Below, one piece after another: positions 1 to 11,369 of a stretch of DNA of 64,000 bases (positions are counted from its first letter, which is position 1; each line of letters opens with the position of its first letter). The translations under genes and the position numbers were made by a program. Source of the DNA: Prorocentrum cordatum (taxonomy: Eukaryota > Sar > Dinophyceae > Prorocentrales > Prorocentraceae); the NCBI GenBank assembly GCA_963575745.1, contig CAUYUJ010019938.1, positions 47,501 through 111,500 on the forward strand. Reading direction: 5' to 3'. The notes below the pieces were generated by a model. The model was not told the DNA's origin, did not search any database, and saw only the letters and a list, made by a program, of their open reading frames with translations.

Positions 1-29
1 CTACTACCACTACTACTACTACTAATACG

Positions 30-61
<32 letters not shown>

Positions 62-149
62 GACTACGACTACGACTACTACGACGACTACTACTACTAC
101 TACGACTACTACTACGATTACTACTACGAGTACTACTACTACTACTACG

Positions 150-193
<44 letters not shown>

Positions 194-194
194 G

Positions 195-236
<42 letters not shown>

Positions 237-263
237 GCTACTACTACTACTACTACGACTACG

Positions 264-298
<35 letters not shown>

Positions 299-369
299 GA
301 CTACTACACTACTACTACTACTACTACTACTTAACTACTACTACTACTACGACTACGACTACTACTACT

Positions 370-463
<94 letters not shown>

Positions 464-474
464 TTACTACTACG

Positions 475-518
<44 letters not shown>

Positions 519-545
519 CACTACTACTACTACTGCTACTACTAC
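1..545. repeat. (TAC)n trinucleotide microsatellite, imperfect
   Basis: Nearly uninterrupted CTA/TAC triplets with scattered CGA variants fill the first 545 bases and run off the window edge. Open frames across it encode only poly-Val or poly-Ser and are artefacts. The remaining 546-900 holds no recognisable gene. Confidence 0.95.
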
Positions 546-980
546 GCCCAGCCGTCCTGGGGCCAGTGCGGCGCCACGATTCGGGGGAGGAGAAGGGGAA
601 GGAAGAGCGAGGACGAGGACCAAATCGGCGGGCTGGGCAACCGCTTCGATGACCACGCCGCTGCTGAGCAAGAGTCGCGGCGCGTGCCACCATCTGAATG
701 GCACGACGACTATGAACTCGAATGCAACAAGTACGAGCTGTAATAATGCTAGCTTTGATAATGAAACGTCGACTGATACGATTACGACAACTAATGCGAC
801 TCAGACTCCTTAGTAAGTATTACAATCGCTTTCACGATCACGTCTAATTCTAGAACTACTGGTATCACGGTTAATCGTTGCACTAGTACGAATGCTGATA
901 CTAGAAAGAAAGGGCCTACGAATCATTATATGTAAACTGTGACTGACTACGAATGCGAATGCGAATCCTACTACGTCCGT

Positions 981-1142
981 TGCCTCCCGTGGCGACGGGA
1001 AGCCACCATAGGCAACGGGAAGCCACTGGGGGCAACGGGAGGCCACGTGCCCGGCCGATTCCGGATCGGGCAATCCACAGAGGCCACGGGAGGCCACGGG
1101 AGGCCACAGGCGGCCACGGGATGCCACGGGAGGCCACGACAC
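981..1142. repeat. GC-rich minisatellite, GGCCACGGGA-type
   Basis: About a dozen imperfect copies of a 9-10 base unit (GGCCACGGGA, with GGCAACGGGA variants) in tandem. No gene is recognised between 546 and 1270. Confidence 0.7.
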
Positions 1143-1279
1143 CCGACCGATTCCAGATGCGGCTGTTCACATAGTACACCCTCAAGGCATATCTTCCTCC
1201 CTGGGTATTCTTAGAACGGAAAACAACGGGTGATCCCCCCCCCGGTACAGAAATTCGGCCCTGATCGCTCCCATCGGTG

Positions 1280-1735
1280 CCGGGAGCCCCTTCAGGCCAT
1301 CCCAAGCCGCCAAAGCGGGCCCAGGATCGCTTCCCAGACGGTCCCGCGGAGCACCGACACGGCCCAAGACCGCCCCGGAACGCCCATGCCCATGCTGGTC
1401 TCAGGACGGCCCAGAAGGCCTCCAAGACGCCCCACGAGAGCCCGAAGATGGTCCCAAGAGGGCCCCAGACGCCCCAGGTCCCCAGACGCACGACGCCCAC
1501 AAGAGGGCCCCAAACGCCAAAAATCTCGTTGTGTCGAGCTTCCGACCGCGCAAGACGACCCAACAGGCCCCAAAGGTCGCCCCAAGACGGCCCAAGTGGA
1601 TCTCAAGAGAGCCCCAAGACGGCTCAAAAGGCCCCCCAAACGGCCGAAGAGGACCCCAAGACAACCGAAGAAGCCCCGCAATACGACCCAAGAGGGCCCC
1701 AAGAAGGACAACCCGAACAAACATTTCTAGCTTTA
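1280..1735. repeat. Degenerate CCCAAGA-rich tandem repeat
   Basis: The tract repeats CCCCAAGACGGCCC-like units of about 15-30 bases with heavy divergence. Open frames on both strands have biased Pro/Arg/Lys composition and no domain. The same style of sequence recurs at 48350-49130, so this is a dispersed repeat and not a gene. Confidence 0.6.
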
Positions 1736-1794
1736 TCCCCCAACATGTGGGCCCACTAGAGACCCCAAAAAAGCCTCCCATAGAGGCCTCTGCA

Positions 1795-2440
1795 AGCCCC
1801 TCACGTTCCACAGGTCCTAAAAAGCTCGCAGGTTTCAGAGGCCTCATAGGTTCCGAACGTCCCACATGCTCAACAGGTCCGACAAGCCTCGCAGGTCCCA
1901 CAGGTCCCACATGTCCCTCAGGTCTCGCAGGTCCAACAGGTCCCACAGGTCCCAGAGGTCTTACAGGTCCCACAGGTGTATAAGGTCTTGCAGGTCCCAG
2001 AGGTCTTACAGGTACCACAGGTCCAACAGGTCTCACAGGCCTCGCAGATCTCGCAAGTCCTACAGGTCCCACAGGTCCCACTGGTCCCACAGGCCCCACG
2101 GGTCCAATAGGTTACAGGTCTTGCAGGACCCACAAATGCCACAGGTCTCGCATGTCCCACAAGTCGCACAGGTCCCACAGGTCTCACAAGTGTCGAACGT
2201 CTCGCGCACTCCACAGTTACAAAAGATCCCACGGGTCCCACAGGTCCCGCACATTCCACAGGTCCCAAGGGTATCGCAGACATCGCAAGTACCACAAGTA
2301 TCACAGGTCCCACAGATCCCACAAGTCCTACTACAGGTGTCGAAGGTCCCGCAATTCCCACACAAGTGTCGTACGTCCCATGGGTCCCACGGTTGCCGCA
2401 GATCTGGTGAACCCGCAGGTCCCACAAATTCACCTTTGCT
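1795..2440. repeat. 9-bp minisatellite, consensus CAGGTCCCA
   Basis: About 70 diverged 9-base units. The period is a multiple of three, so long stretches stay open: one plus frame reads Gly-Pro-Thr triplets (around 1870-1983) and one minus frame reads Gly-Pro-Val triplets. No signal peptide, flanking domain or splice signal supports a real collagen-like protein. I treat it as a minisatellite. Confidence 0.8.
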
Positions 2441-2559
2441 GCTACTAAAAGGCTTTGCTGGATTAGGTAATCGTGCTTTCAGTGTTGCCAGAACTCCTCT
2501 CCCGCGAAAGAGTTTCTGTGCTCCGATCCAACCGTCCAGCGTTTCGTGTTCTACGAGAG

Positions 2560-2712
2560 GAGGAGCCAGAGGAGGAGTGGGAGGAGGAGGACGTGGAGCT
2601 GCATCAGCATTTGCAGGAGCTCCCCAGCGCCAGCTCCAGTTCCAGCTCCAGCTCAACTCCAGCTCGAGCCCCAAATCCAGCTCGAGCCCAGCTCCAGCCC
2701 CAGCCCCATGAA
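2560..2712. repeat. GGAGGA tract and CCAGCTCCAG minisatellite
   Basis: A short purine tract (2560-2600) is followed by repeated CCAGCTCCAG / AGCTCGAGCC units (2625-2708). The region 2713-3865 holds no recognisable gene. Its overlapping frames lack any motif. Confidence 0.55.
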
Positions 2713-3867
2713 ACATGAACCCCAGGGAGCTCTTCGTTCCTGTCGAAGCCGATGAGCCCCATGTGCCGTTCAAACTCCATGAGACGTGTGACCATGTGAC
2801 CCTCACGAACAATACAAACCTCGTGCGCCTTAGAGCCTTCGGGAGACCTTCCAGACCCGTGACGCATGCCACCTCTAAAATCTCTGGGACCGCGCCGCAC
2901 CATTCCCCCATTCCAAATTGACGGCGATGGCGGTCGCAGCACACCTCGCTGGCGCCATGTGACCAAGATTGTAATGGCGAAGCGTGACGAGCCGGTAACA
3001 TCGTGTGTAACTGTAATATATCTCTACATGCATATATATATATAAACCCTTGAAGACAAGCTGGTTGTTAACTCCACCAAAAATGTCCTGACTCGGCGAG
3101 ACCGGAAAATGGGTCGGCCGCAACAGGAGGCGCTGAGGCTCTCCAACTACTGGAACAAGTCCTCGCCGTGGAGACTAGGGCCACGCCTGGGACCCTAGAC
3201 GGAGCAGGGCCAAGCATCTGCCTGTGTCGCGGCACTGGCGATCGCTCAGCGCGGGTGGGCATAGGTCGGGCCGCGAAACGACCACTTGGCACCTGCCAAG
3301 CACGCGATCCGCAGACCGAGTGTACCCCTGGCTCAGGGCGCCAACGTGGCCCTGGACGGGACAGCACGCCAGCGGCACCGCGTCTCATCCAGCCCCCGCT
3401 GGTAGGACGAGGGGGGCATGAGGACAAGGCCTGGCCGATAGAGGCGAGTTCCCCCAGAACGCCGACCACGGCGCCCCCGGTTTGATGAAGATCGGCAGAT
3501 GCCCTCGGCCAGCGCCCACATCAGAAGAGGGTCTAAACATGCATGGACACAAACTTTGGAATGTCCGCGCGGACTCCTTGACGCTGATGCCCATCCCAGG
3601 CCCGCGGAGCGCGCAAGGGGCTGCGGCGGAGGCTCCGCCATGGGGGGGGGGCCCAGCGCAGATCGAAGACACCCGCGCGGAACTCCGACAGTCTGTGTGC
3701 CTGCCCTTCTCTTCCTCGACGCGTGAGGCAGCGTGCCCTCGGCGTCGGCGGCGCCGCTCGCGGGGGACGAGGCGCGGCGGGGAGCGCGAGGGGCTCTGGC
3801 CCCCTTCGGGGACCGCAGCATCGGGCTGAGATCGGCGCGCCAACCCCCCCCCAAAAACGCCGACCAT

Positions 3868-3888
3868 AGATGACGAACGAACAACACA

Positions 3889-3946
<58 letters not shown>

Positions 3947-4124
3947 CACCCATACCCATAGGGGGGTCGTTGGGAGGAGGACTGGCTGCGGGTATGGGTG
4001 CGGGTTGTCGGACCCTGGGGGACGCGCCCGTTCGAGCGGGGACCCCCATCCGACAACGCGCACCCATAACCCTCTCCGATCCCCCCGATGGGTATGGGTG
4101 TGCGTTGTTGGTTCGTCAATCGAC
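3868..4124. mobile_element. Palindromic MITE-like element containing (CA)n
   Basis: The two ends are inverted repeats. The left end reads TGACGAACGAACAACACACA and leads through a (CA)n expansion to CCCATACCCATAGGGGGG. The right end is the reverse complement of that pattern (CCCCCCGATGGGTATGGGTG, then GCGTTGTTGGTTCGTCA). A second, nested palindrome lies inside (GGGTTGTCGGA ... TCCGACAACGCGCACCC). No coding capacity. Such folding non-coding units are typical of MITEs. The target duplication is unclear (ATAGA against ATCGA). Confidence 0.6.
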
Positions 4125-4129
4125 TCCAC

Positions 4130-6170
4130 AAGCTGCTTGAGAGATCGGCCAACTGCTCCGCCAGCGCCCGCGCGCGCGTGGCAGCAGACGCGCGGCGTCG
4201 GGCGGAGCTCGAGGGGCCGAACGCGGGAAAGACGAGAGCTCCCTGGCCACTCCAGGGGGCCAGCTCTGGCCAACGTCGGAGCTGTCCGCCCAACACGCCC
4301 GCCCTCGCACCGCGATGATGAGGGGGGCTCGGCCGACCATTCCGCCGCCACACGCTTATGGAACGGGCGACCGCGGCTCGTGCACCAGATGGCGCCATGT
4401 GCTCCTGGCAGGGTGTGGCGCGTTCTCGAAGAGCCCCGCGCGTTCTGGCGTGGATCGGGGCACTGCGCGAAGGACCAGCATGTGGTTGCGACTCGATCCA
4501 GCAGCTTGGTGCCGCGCGCCGCGCTTTATTGTGAGCGAGTGTCGCTGACGGCGCTGCGCCGCTCCCCATCCCCGCGCATTACCCAAGACGGCGAAGCGCG
4601 GGGTAAGCCCTCACGCAGCATGCGGCAGATAGTCTGAGGCAACCAGCAGGCTGCGAAAGGAACAACACAACAATACAGGACCAATTGCGGAGGGGTGCCG
4701 TTGGCACGTCAAAGGCTCACCATCCTTCAGAGCCAGCCTGATGTGCTCCTCCAAGGGGGCCCGATTCGTGGTCAACACGAAGCACATCAAAGCACATAAA
4801 TCCCATAACCCAGTCAAGGGTCGCTGCAGCAAAGCCACGGCGAGCCACAGCAATCTCACACGCATTGGCTGTCTGGCCAGCCGTAAAGGTCCAGGCAGAA
4901 CGAGCCCGTGCTGCGTCTTCGCCTTTGGCTACGCTGGCCCTTGTCTACCCGTCGCAACGTGAACGCCAGCAAAGCCAGCATGATAAGCTATAGGTATCAC
5001 CGACAAGTTGCACCACTGTTCTGGAAGGGATGCACCCCCAGTGACACATTCGATGAGCCAATGTGCGAATGCGACCTTCAATGCTGATATGCAGGTTAAT
5101 CCAAACGTCAAATGGGCAGGACAATCCGAGTCTCCCTGTGTGAGAAATCGTGCCGCCTGATCATCCGAACGATATGCTCCGTGATATTTCTGAAAGCAAT
5201 TGTAGATGAACGTAATTGCAACGGCGACGACACATTAGCATAATAATATCAACAAAAATAAGCCGATGGGTGCGCATCTCCACGAAACGCCCAAGCACCA
5301 CGACGTGCTCAATTCCTTGCCCGCGGCAGTCATGTTTGCGACTGCGACTTGGGCAAAATCATGGGTCACATGGCTGCGGAAACGTCTTGATGTGAGATTG
5401 GTCGATCCATGGGTGTACGACTCATCTGATGCCCATCCAGGATAAGAAATCCGCAACCGCAGAAGGCTCAAACCCGCAGACGGCCCAATCCAACATTCAC
5501 AACGACCGTACCTCTCCCCACGCAAGCCGCACGTCCATCCCTGCCCCCGACATAGACAGCTCTGTTTTGTTGGTGGAAAGAAGCACTTGCCCACGACCAG
5601 GGCTGGGGCACGCCTGCGCATACTCCTCCATCCTCCGATTTGCCTTATTCCCCTCCACTTCCTCCATCACGCAGCGGGACGAGCCCCATCTCTTCACTCA
5701 CCTTTCTGACATCCGCCGCTGGTCCGTTGTAAGATCCACGCGAGGGTGGCAAATTACCTTGGGACCACTGGCCCCGCCCTTCCCCGCGAGGGGGGGGGGG
5801 TACCCTGCGCACACATCTTCCCCGCCGGGCTAGACCCGAGCGGCGGCGGACAAGGGGCACTGCCCGTGCAAATAAGAGGCTAGGAATCCGCGGTGCAAAT
5901 CCCGCAGCGGGGCGCCTACGCCCGAGAACAACGGCTGATGGACAAAATCCTGCAACTGTTTCTCCGATTTTTGTTTTCGCCCCCCGCGCCCCCAATTAAA
6001 TCTTGACAGGCTGTGGCGCGAGTCGTCGATCTGCCGACTGGCCGAAATCCTGCACCCCGCGGGCGCAGCCAATCAACATTGAATCGGGGGCAGGGGGGCG
6101 CGTGGAAGTTTGCGCCGTCGCCCCGGTTGCGCGGCTGGTACAGGGTTTGGTCCATCAACCGAAGGACTGA
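4130..6170. other. No gene recognised
   Basis: Open frames exist on both strands, for example a minus-strand Ala/Arg/Leu-rich stretch near 4130-4240 that could be an exon, but none has a recognisable motif. A poly-G run lies at about 5789-5799. Possible distal exons of the cysteine protease gene were looked for here and not found. Confidence 0.4.
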
Positions 6171-6554
6171 GGACGAGGAGGAGGAGGAGGAGGAGCAAAG
6201 GGAAGCAAAACGAAGAACCATCGGACCCAATGCTGTTCCGTAGTTCCGAGGCTACAACGGTTTGGATCTTGGTGGCTGCAAAAGCAAGCTTCCCACATAC
6301 AGGGCCCCGTGGTGGGGAAAGCGCACTAGCCTAGAGACGACCCCTGTGAAGGAGACGGACACCACCGGTCCTCATGTCAGAGCCCTGTAAGACACTAGGC
6401 CCTGGGCAGGCCCCATACATAAACCCCATTCGACCTCCGACTCGCAGACTTCGCACGAGCCTGAGCTACACAGACATTGCGACTGTCATGCGCACCCCCC
6501 TTCACGCAAACAGATTCGGGGCAGCCAAACTCGCCGCCACAGAAACTCCAGAGG

Positions 6555-6592
6555 AAAAAGAGGAGGAGGAGGAGGAGGAGGAGGAGGAGGAT
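6555..6592. repeat. (GGA)n microsatellite inside a probable intron
   Basis: About twelve GGA triplets directly downstream (on the minus strand) of the cysteine protease active-site exon. A second short (GAG)n run lies at 6173-6196. Confidence 0.85.
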
Positions 6593-6597
6593 GGCTC

Positions 6598-7876
6598 CTG
6601 CTGATACAGCTCGCTGAACGCCCGCAGCACGGTGGAGACGGCGAAGGCCCAACAGCTGCCGCATTCGCCCTCGAGAGATGTTTGTTGATGCTGCAGTGTA
6701 TCTATGGAACAACCGATCGTGGGTTGGAGCCAGGGAGACATAGAGGAGGTAAGCGATGAGGAAGTGGTATAAGCCAATTACGAAGTAAGTAAAACAGTCA
6801 GCCTTTTGATGATCATTGTCTTCGCTCCCATAACAACTTCATAACGTACACACCGATGATAATGTTCCTCCTCAGTGTACGTCAGGGACAACCGGTCGTA
6901 TGTTAGAACCTGGATGCGTGAGCCGAGCACACAGAAGAAAAACTATGAGAGAGATTGTTTGGGTGGTTATGCACTTCAGAAACAACCGATCAGACGGATA
7001 TGAATCTCGATGCTCACGACAGACAACCGCCCAGCAAGTCCCACAACAGCATCAGAAACTCACGATGAACAGGACGCTGTCAGTTCTCAGCGGGCATCTG
7101 AGAGTTGATGGCTCCGAAAAAAAAGATGCGCATTCAGGAAAGTGGTGGAGCGGCTCGAACAGGTCGAAACTGGCGGTCACGCCAAACCATGTCACCTGTT
7201 AGCTCGACCGCTCGCTGGGATAGTATGTCACCCGCTACCTCGGCGGCTCGCTAGGGCGAGTCGATGGCCCTGGATTCTATACAAAATATGAGCATTCAGA
7301 ACAAATGGTGAAGCGATTCCTGCAGGTCGAAATTGGCGATCACGCCCACCGCATCGGAAAAAGGAAAAAGGGGAAGCCGAGTCACCTGTTACCTCACCCG
7401 CTCGCCTGTAGAGAACTGTTGGAGTGTATGCTATACTCATGGAACAACCGATCGTAGGTAGGAGCCACGAGAACATAGAGGAGGTAAGTGAGGAAGGAAT
7501 GATACAAACCAAATCCGAAGTATTGAGAATCACGGCCTTCGCTCCCAGAGCATGTGCATACTTAACGTACAAATCCATGCGGCAGGCTGCCATCATCAGT
7601 TCACTTCTCGCTCGCAGCGATCAGAGGCGTCATGGCAGGAGGAGATGGGGGTGGCGGGGGGGGGGGCATAACGTAACGTCGCCCCCCCGCCGTGTGAGCT
7701 CGGTACCACAAACTGTGGTGCTGGACGCACTGCGGCAGGTGGGGGAAGGGGGAAGGGTGGGGGAGGGGTGGGGAGGGGGGGGGGGGGGGGCATAACGCGC
7801 GCTATGAACCAGAGGGTAGGAAAAAACTCTGAAAAAAACTCTCTCCTGGTCGCGGACGTTCGACATCGCCTTCAGC
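6598..7876 (-). CDS. Papain-family (C1A) cysteine protease, two exons, partial
   Basis: Two minus-strand exons join in frame. The upstream exon (7846-7876) follows a textbook acceptor, a long pyrimidine run ending CCCAG, and encodes LKAMSNVRDQ. The downstream exon (6598-6669) begins after TCGAG and encodes GECGSCWAFAVSTVLRAF followed by SELYQQ. Joined, the product reads ...NVRDQGECGSCWAF..., which matches the C1A signature in which the oxyanion Gln and the catalytic Cys lie in Q-G-x-C-G-S-C-W-A-F. Papain-family enzymes are secreted or lysosomal endopeptidases. The intron (6670-7845, 1,176 bases) uses a GA donor (CAG|GAGAGAG), a known dinoflagellate variant. I could not find the propeptide or the His/Asn catalytic exons, so the gene may be broken or its other exons very short and distant. 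The family call is firm; completeness is not. Confidence 0.7.
6700..7470. repeat. Diverged direct repeats with ACAACCGATCG core
   Basis: The core ACAACCGATCGTNGGT recurs near 6709, 6888, 6977 and 7443. The copies at 6700-6780 and 7430-7510 share about 80 bases including CATAGAGGAGGTAAG. They lie within the long intron of the cysteine protease gene. Confidence 0.6.
7655..7795. repeat. G-run cluster, two copies of G(10+)CATAACG
   Basis: Two long G homopolymers, each followed by CATAACG, flank a CCCCCCC run. A purine block GGGGGAAGGGGGAAGGG lies between them. Quadruplex-prone; no gene. Lies in the intron of the cysteine protease gene. Confidence 0.6.
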
Positions 7877-8071
7877 CTGGGCGGGAGGAAGGAAGCGAGG
7901 GAGGGAAAGGCATTTTCCCAGGGTAACATCCATCTACACATCATTGCGACGGCAGGATACGCATGCAGAGTTCCTGTTGGAAGCGGCAACGCTTGGTTCG
8001 TAGCGCTGGGACTGGCGTCGAAGCTAAATGGTGAAAAATATGCCTGAAGTGATCAGGCCTGCTTCATTGAA

Positions 8072-10473
8072 ATGGAATGGGACAGGGGCACGGGCACGGG
8101 TGGAAAGGTTGTTTTGGTGGCGTTCGCTATTGTTGTGCCTCCCAGAGAATTCAATATTAAAGCCAACTCTGAGAAACCGCGCCTCAACATCAGCAGACCG
8201 GCTTGTGGAGAAAATCGCAAACTTGGATATTACACTTTAGACCCCGACGCCGCCGCGAATTTCACTGTTGATGCAACAGATCTATATCCATCCATCCGTA
8301 TCAGCCTTTTGTACGCGACCACCGCAGGTGCCATCGAGTGAAATTACGGGTTTCGGAGTTCGCGCGGCCCTGTCGCCAAGGGCTCGTTGAAGATTGCGCT
8401 GGGAAGCCAGCAAGTCGAACATTACATGTGTACGTCAGCGGAGAGGCAGAACTGCACCAGCGAGCGGCGATCCGGAGCAACCGATACGCGGCCAGAGTGC
8501 AAGAGGTGGGAGCAAGACAGACAGGGCGGCCGCGAAGAAAAGGTGGAGGCGCAGGGCACTCAGACGCGGAGGAATTCCAAGCTGAGTGCGCCGGCGCGGC
8601 CAGCAGCGGCACCGGGGGCCGTGGCAGCAGCCAGGCCGTGGCGTCGGTGCACCCACGGGCGCTGCCGATGCTCAGTACGAGGTAGAACAAGTCGTAGACA
8701 GTGCCGGCGTCCAAATCGGAGACTGCCGACAACAAAATGCTGTGCCCACCAGGTGGATGGCTGGGGCAAGGTGCGCCCTAGCGCGGGGTCCTCAGCCAGG
8801 GATACCAGGGGGGGCGGCGCGCCAGGATTGGCAGCAAGCGGCGCCATGGCGGCGAGCGAGGAGGGAGGGAAAAAGGCAGGGGAGGAGGGGAAGGGAAACG
8901 GGCGAGGAGCGCCCCGCCTGCGGGAAGCCCCCGGCAGGCGGGGCGGCGGTGGCCCGCAGCCCAGCGCCGGCGGCGAACCTGGCGCGAGGAACCCCACGGC
9001 CGTGCAGCGCCAACTGGGCCAGGGGCTGCGCTTCAGGGCCGTAACTCTAGGCCGTGAGGCTCTGGGGGACCAGGAGTCTGGTCCGTGAGCCAAGGTGGCG
9101 TGGCGCCAAGAGCGGAGGGCCCAGCTGGCAAGGGGCGGGGGCGGCTGGGCAGCCCAGCAGCGGGAGGAGGAGGAGGAGGAGGAGGAGGAGGAGGAGGAGG
9201 AGGAGGAGAGAAGAGCACCTGATCGGTGCAACACCTTGTGGAAGCAGGCCACGCACCGCCTGGGCAGACAGCGCGTGGCAAAACTGGGAATAATGGCCGC
9301 GCGCCGCCCGGGCGGACAGCGTGTGGCCGGACTGAACGCTCCCGAGCGGCGCGACACCATGTGGAGGCGCTGTCAAGGTACACTTGGCGTCGGGGCCCGA
9401 GGAGGGATAGCGCCAGGTCGCGGGGACTGGCGCCGCTATAGACCGCGTACCCTGGCAGGGCCACTCGCAGGCCAGGTAGAATCGGCGTGGCGCTTGTCTC
9501 CCCCTGCCAGCCGCTGCCTTTCCCCTTGCCTGGGCTGCCGCTGTCGCGATCCTGGGCCATGGAGTCCGTGGCGCGGGCGCTGCCAGACCCATACCCAGTC
9601 CACGTGAATGTCGCTGCAACTGCATGTGAAACGAAGCCAGGTAGGCCACAGACCGCGAGAACCAGGTGCGCCGCTGACCGCTGGCCCACGCGGACGGGCC
9701 CCCCTGGGGCGGCGGCGTGTGGGCGACTCACAGCGGCTCATACTGGTGGAGGAAGCGGCGGAAGAATGTGTCGTCGTGCCAGCTGGGGTCGCGGGTGCCA
9801 CCTCCACGCCGATCACAGAATCTATCTACGCCGAGCGTTACACACGATTATACCAAGTCTCCCAGGGCATCCCCACAGGGCTGTCCAGCGGAGTGTTCAT
9901 GGCCAAAGCTCATTTGGATGATTCCGATCACACTGTTGTCGATTGCAGCCAGGGCGATATACACTTTCGGGGTCGTTTCGTCGACGACGGCCTCGACTTG
10001 CTAGAGATAAAGAGCGCTGGCTGCAAATCAAGCCTATGCCTATGTCGGGTAGCTGCGACAGCAACTTCCAATTGGAAATCCCTGCCATAGGCCGTTCTGG
10101 CGCTGCTTTCCTAGACCTTCGCTTGTGCATCCTGCCATCGAACGTATTAGACTCCACTTTGTTTCGCAAGCCCCTCAACTTGTACAGCTGCGTCCCGGTG
10201 TCTTCGAACCAACAACCTGGCATCTGCTCGTCCGTGGGTCAAGTAATCAAGAAATTGGTGACAAGGACAGTCACCATCGTAGCTGACCACAGTATATACG
10301 ACATCCCTGGAAAGGACCGCAGACGGGCCACTCCTATGTATAAGGATCACGTCGAAGGGGTCCACTTTCGACTGCCTACAGTTCGTTTTGGGTGTGCGGT
10401 CCGAAGAGACGCACATGGAAGCAGATACACCATCAGCACGAACACCATCCTTCCCCGCGCGACCGCTTCGTGA
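8072..10473 (+). pseudogene. Reverse transcriptase (Penelope-like or related protist retroelement), interrupted and frameshifted
   Basis: Segment 1 (8072 to about 8327) ends in VDATDLYPSI, an RT motif A of the D-x-x-x-L-Y-P-S-I type. Segment 2 (about 9794-9990) carries SQGIPTGLSSGV (motif B) and RFVDDG (motif C, at 9974-9991). After a one-base frame change near 9990-10010, segment 3 continues with FLDLRL and LFRKPLNLY, like the post-palm region of PLE-type RTs. Segments 1 and 2 are separated by 1,469 bases bounded by near-identical 13-base direct repeats (CGCAGGTGCCATC at 8325, CGCGGGTGCCACC at 9794). Removing that block, or splicing a GT-AG intron there, restores the frame with about 40 residues between motifs A and B, the usual spacing. 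No endonuclease domain was seen. A retroelement RT is well supported; the clade is not. Confidence 0.65.
8342..9780. other. GC-rich insertion or intron splitting the RT
   Basis: Lies between the RT direct repeats. It holds a (GGA)n run at 9168-9208 and a two-fold repeat of a GGGCGGACAGCGTGTGGC-like unit (9256-9340). Frames on both strands are long but compositionally biased. A minus frame at about 9500-9730 has one hydrophobic stretch but no motif. No terminal inverted repeat was recognised. Confidence 0.4.
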
Positions 10474-11090
10474 GGACAGACCAAGCTGACTGTGACCTTC
10501 AAGAAGAAACGACTTGCAAAGACATATCCTTGCAAGCTGGGATCCTGCGTCTCAGCCTTGGCATAGGTAGCACATGCGACCAAGTCCAGGAAAATCTGCA
10601 CAGGTGCTCACGTCCGCAGTGTTGGTCGCAAATGCCTGGCATAAGAGATCCACTCCACTGCACCAGGCAACCGACGTCGGTAAGTTCAGCAAAACGCTCA
10701 GCCGTGGCGAGGGCATCCCGGATGACTTCCTCTGCAGCGTGCCCTGCTCAGCTCGGACATGTTCGTGCTCACCCAAGCGGTCGGAGTGTGAGCGGGCATC
10801 ATTCCGTAATTCGACCGTGTGCGGCCATAAGGGCGAACAGCTACTGCAAGCCAGTCACCGTGCGGTTTTGAAGGTAGCGTTCTTGGGTTCCCGTGGCGGT
10901 CTGTTCAGCATCCTGCACGGCCGTCTCGAGACCGACGGGCAGCCTACCAGCCGTTAACACACTGGCAGTTCACGTACATCCCGGGGTGGCAAGTGAGCGA
11001 GCTGCATCGACGACGCCGCCGGCAGCATCACGTGAAGGAGGCAGGGTAGACAAGGCCGGTGGCTGTGCGGAGGTCTGCTGCGCTCCTGAG

Positions 11091-11368
11091 GGTTTGAGCA
11101 CGGGAGCGCCAAGAGCGACCTCGACTGCGCCACGAGCTTTGCCACTGCACGCTTCTATCCTGCCCGAAACCCAGGGGCCCAAACTATCTATCGCGCCGAG
11201 GACCACGACAAGGCTCGACAACAAACTGGCGCCGCAGCGGCCGAGCAAAGAAGTTGCTCGGGGGCTGAGATTACGGTTGACTGGTTCGTGCAATGGAGAC
11301 GGGCCAAGCGCCTGGACCGATCAGCGGCCGAGCCTTCCACCATCTTGTGCCTGACTTTTTGTCGCTGA
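11091..11368 (+). CDS. Candidate terminal exon, unrecognised
   Basis: An open stretch with strongly gene-like codon use begins after a possible acceptor (CCTGAG|GG) and ends with TGA at 11366-11368. It has no start codon of its own, so it would be a 3' exon. The peptide includes YRAEDHDKARQQTGAAAAEQ and ITVDWFVQWRRAKRL: a charged helix-like part, then a Trp-containing basic part. No family recognised. It lies 0.6 kb downstream of the RT remnant and could be a retroelement tail. Evidence is codon pattern only. Confidence 0.3.
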
Positions 11369-11369
11369 A

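Noticed and set aside
1-705. Long poly-Val and poly-Ser frames on the minus strand
   Set aside because: They are translations of the (TAC)n array with no unique protein sequence.
7842-8000. Reading the whole minus-strand stretch 7846-7989 as one exon of the protease gene
   Set aside because: A strong pyrimidine-tract acceptor at 7877 better explains the start, and the extra residues (MLPWENAFPSLASFLPP) are largely the translated pyrimidine tract.
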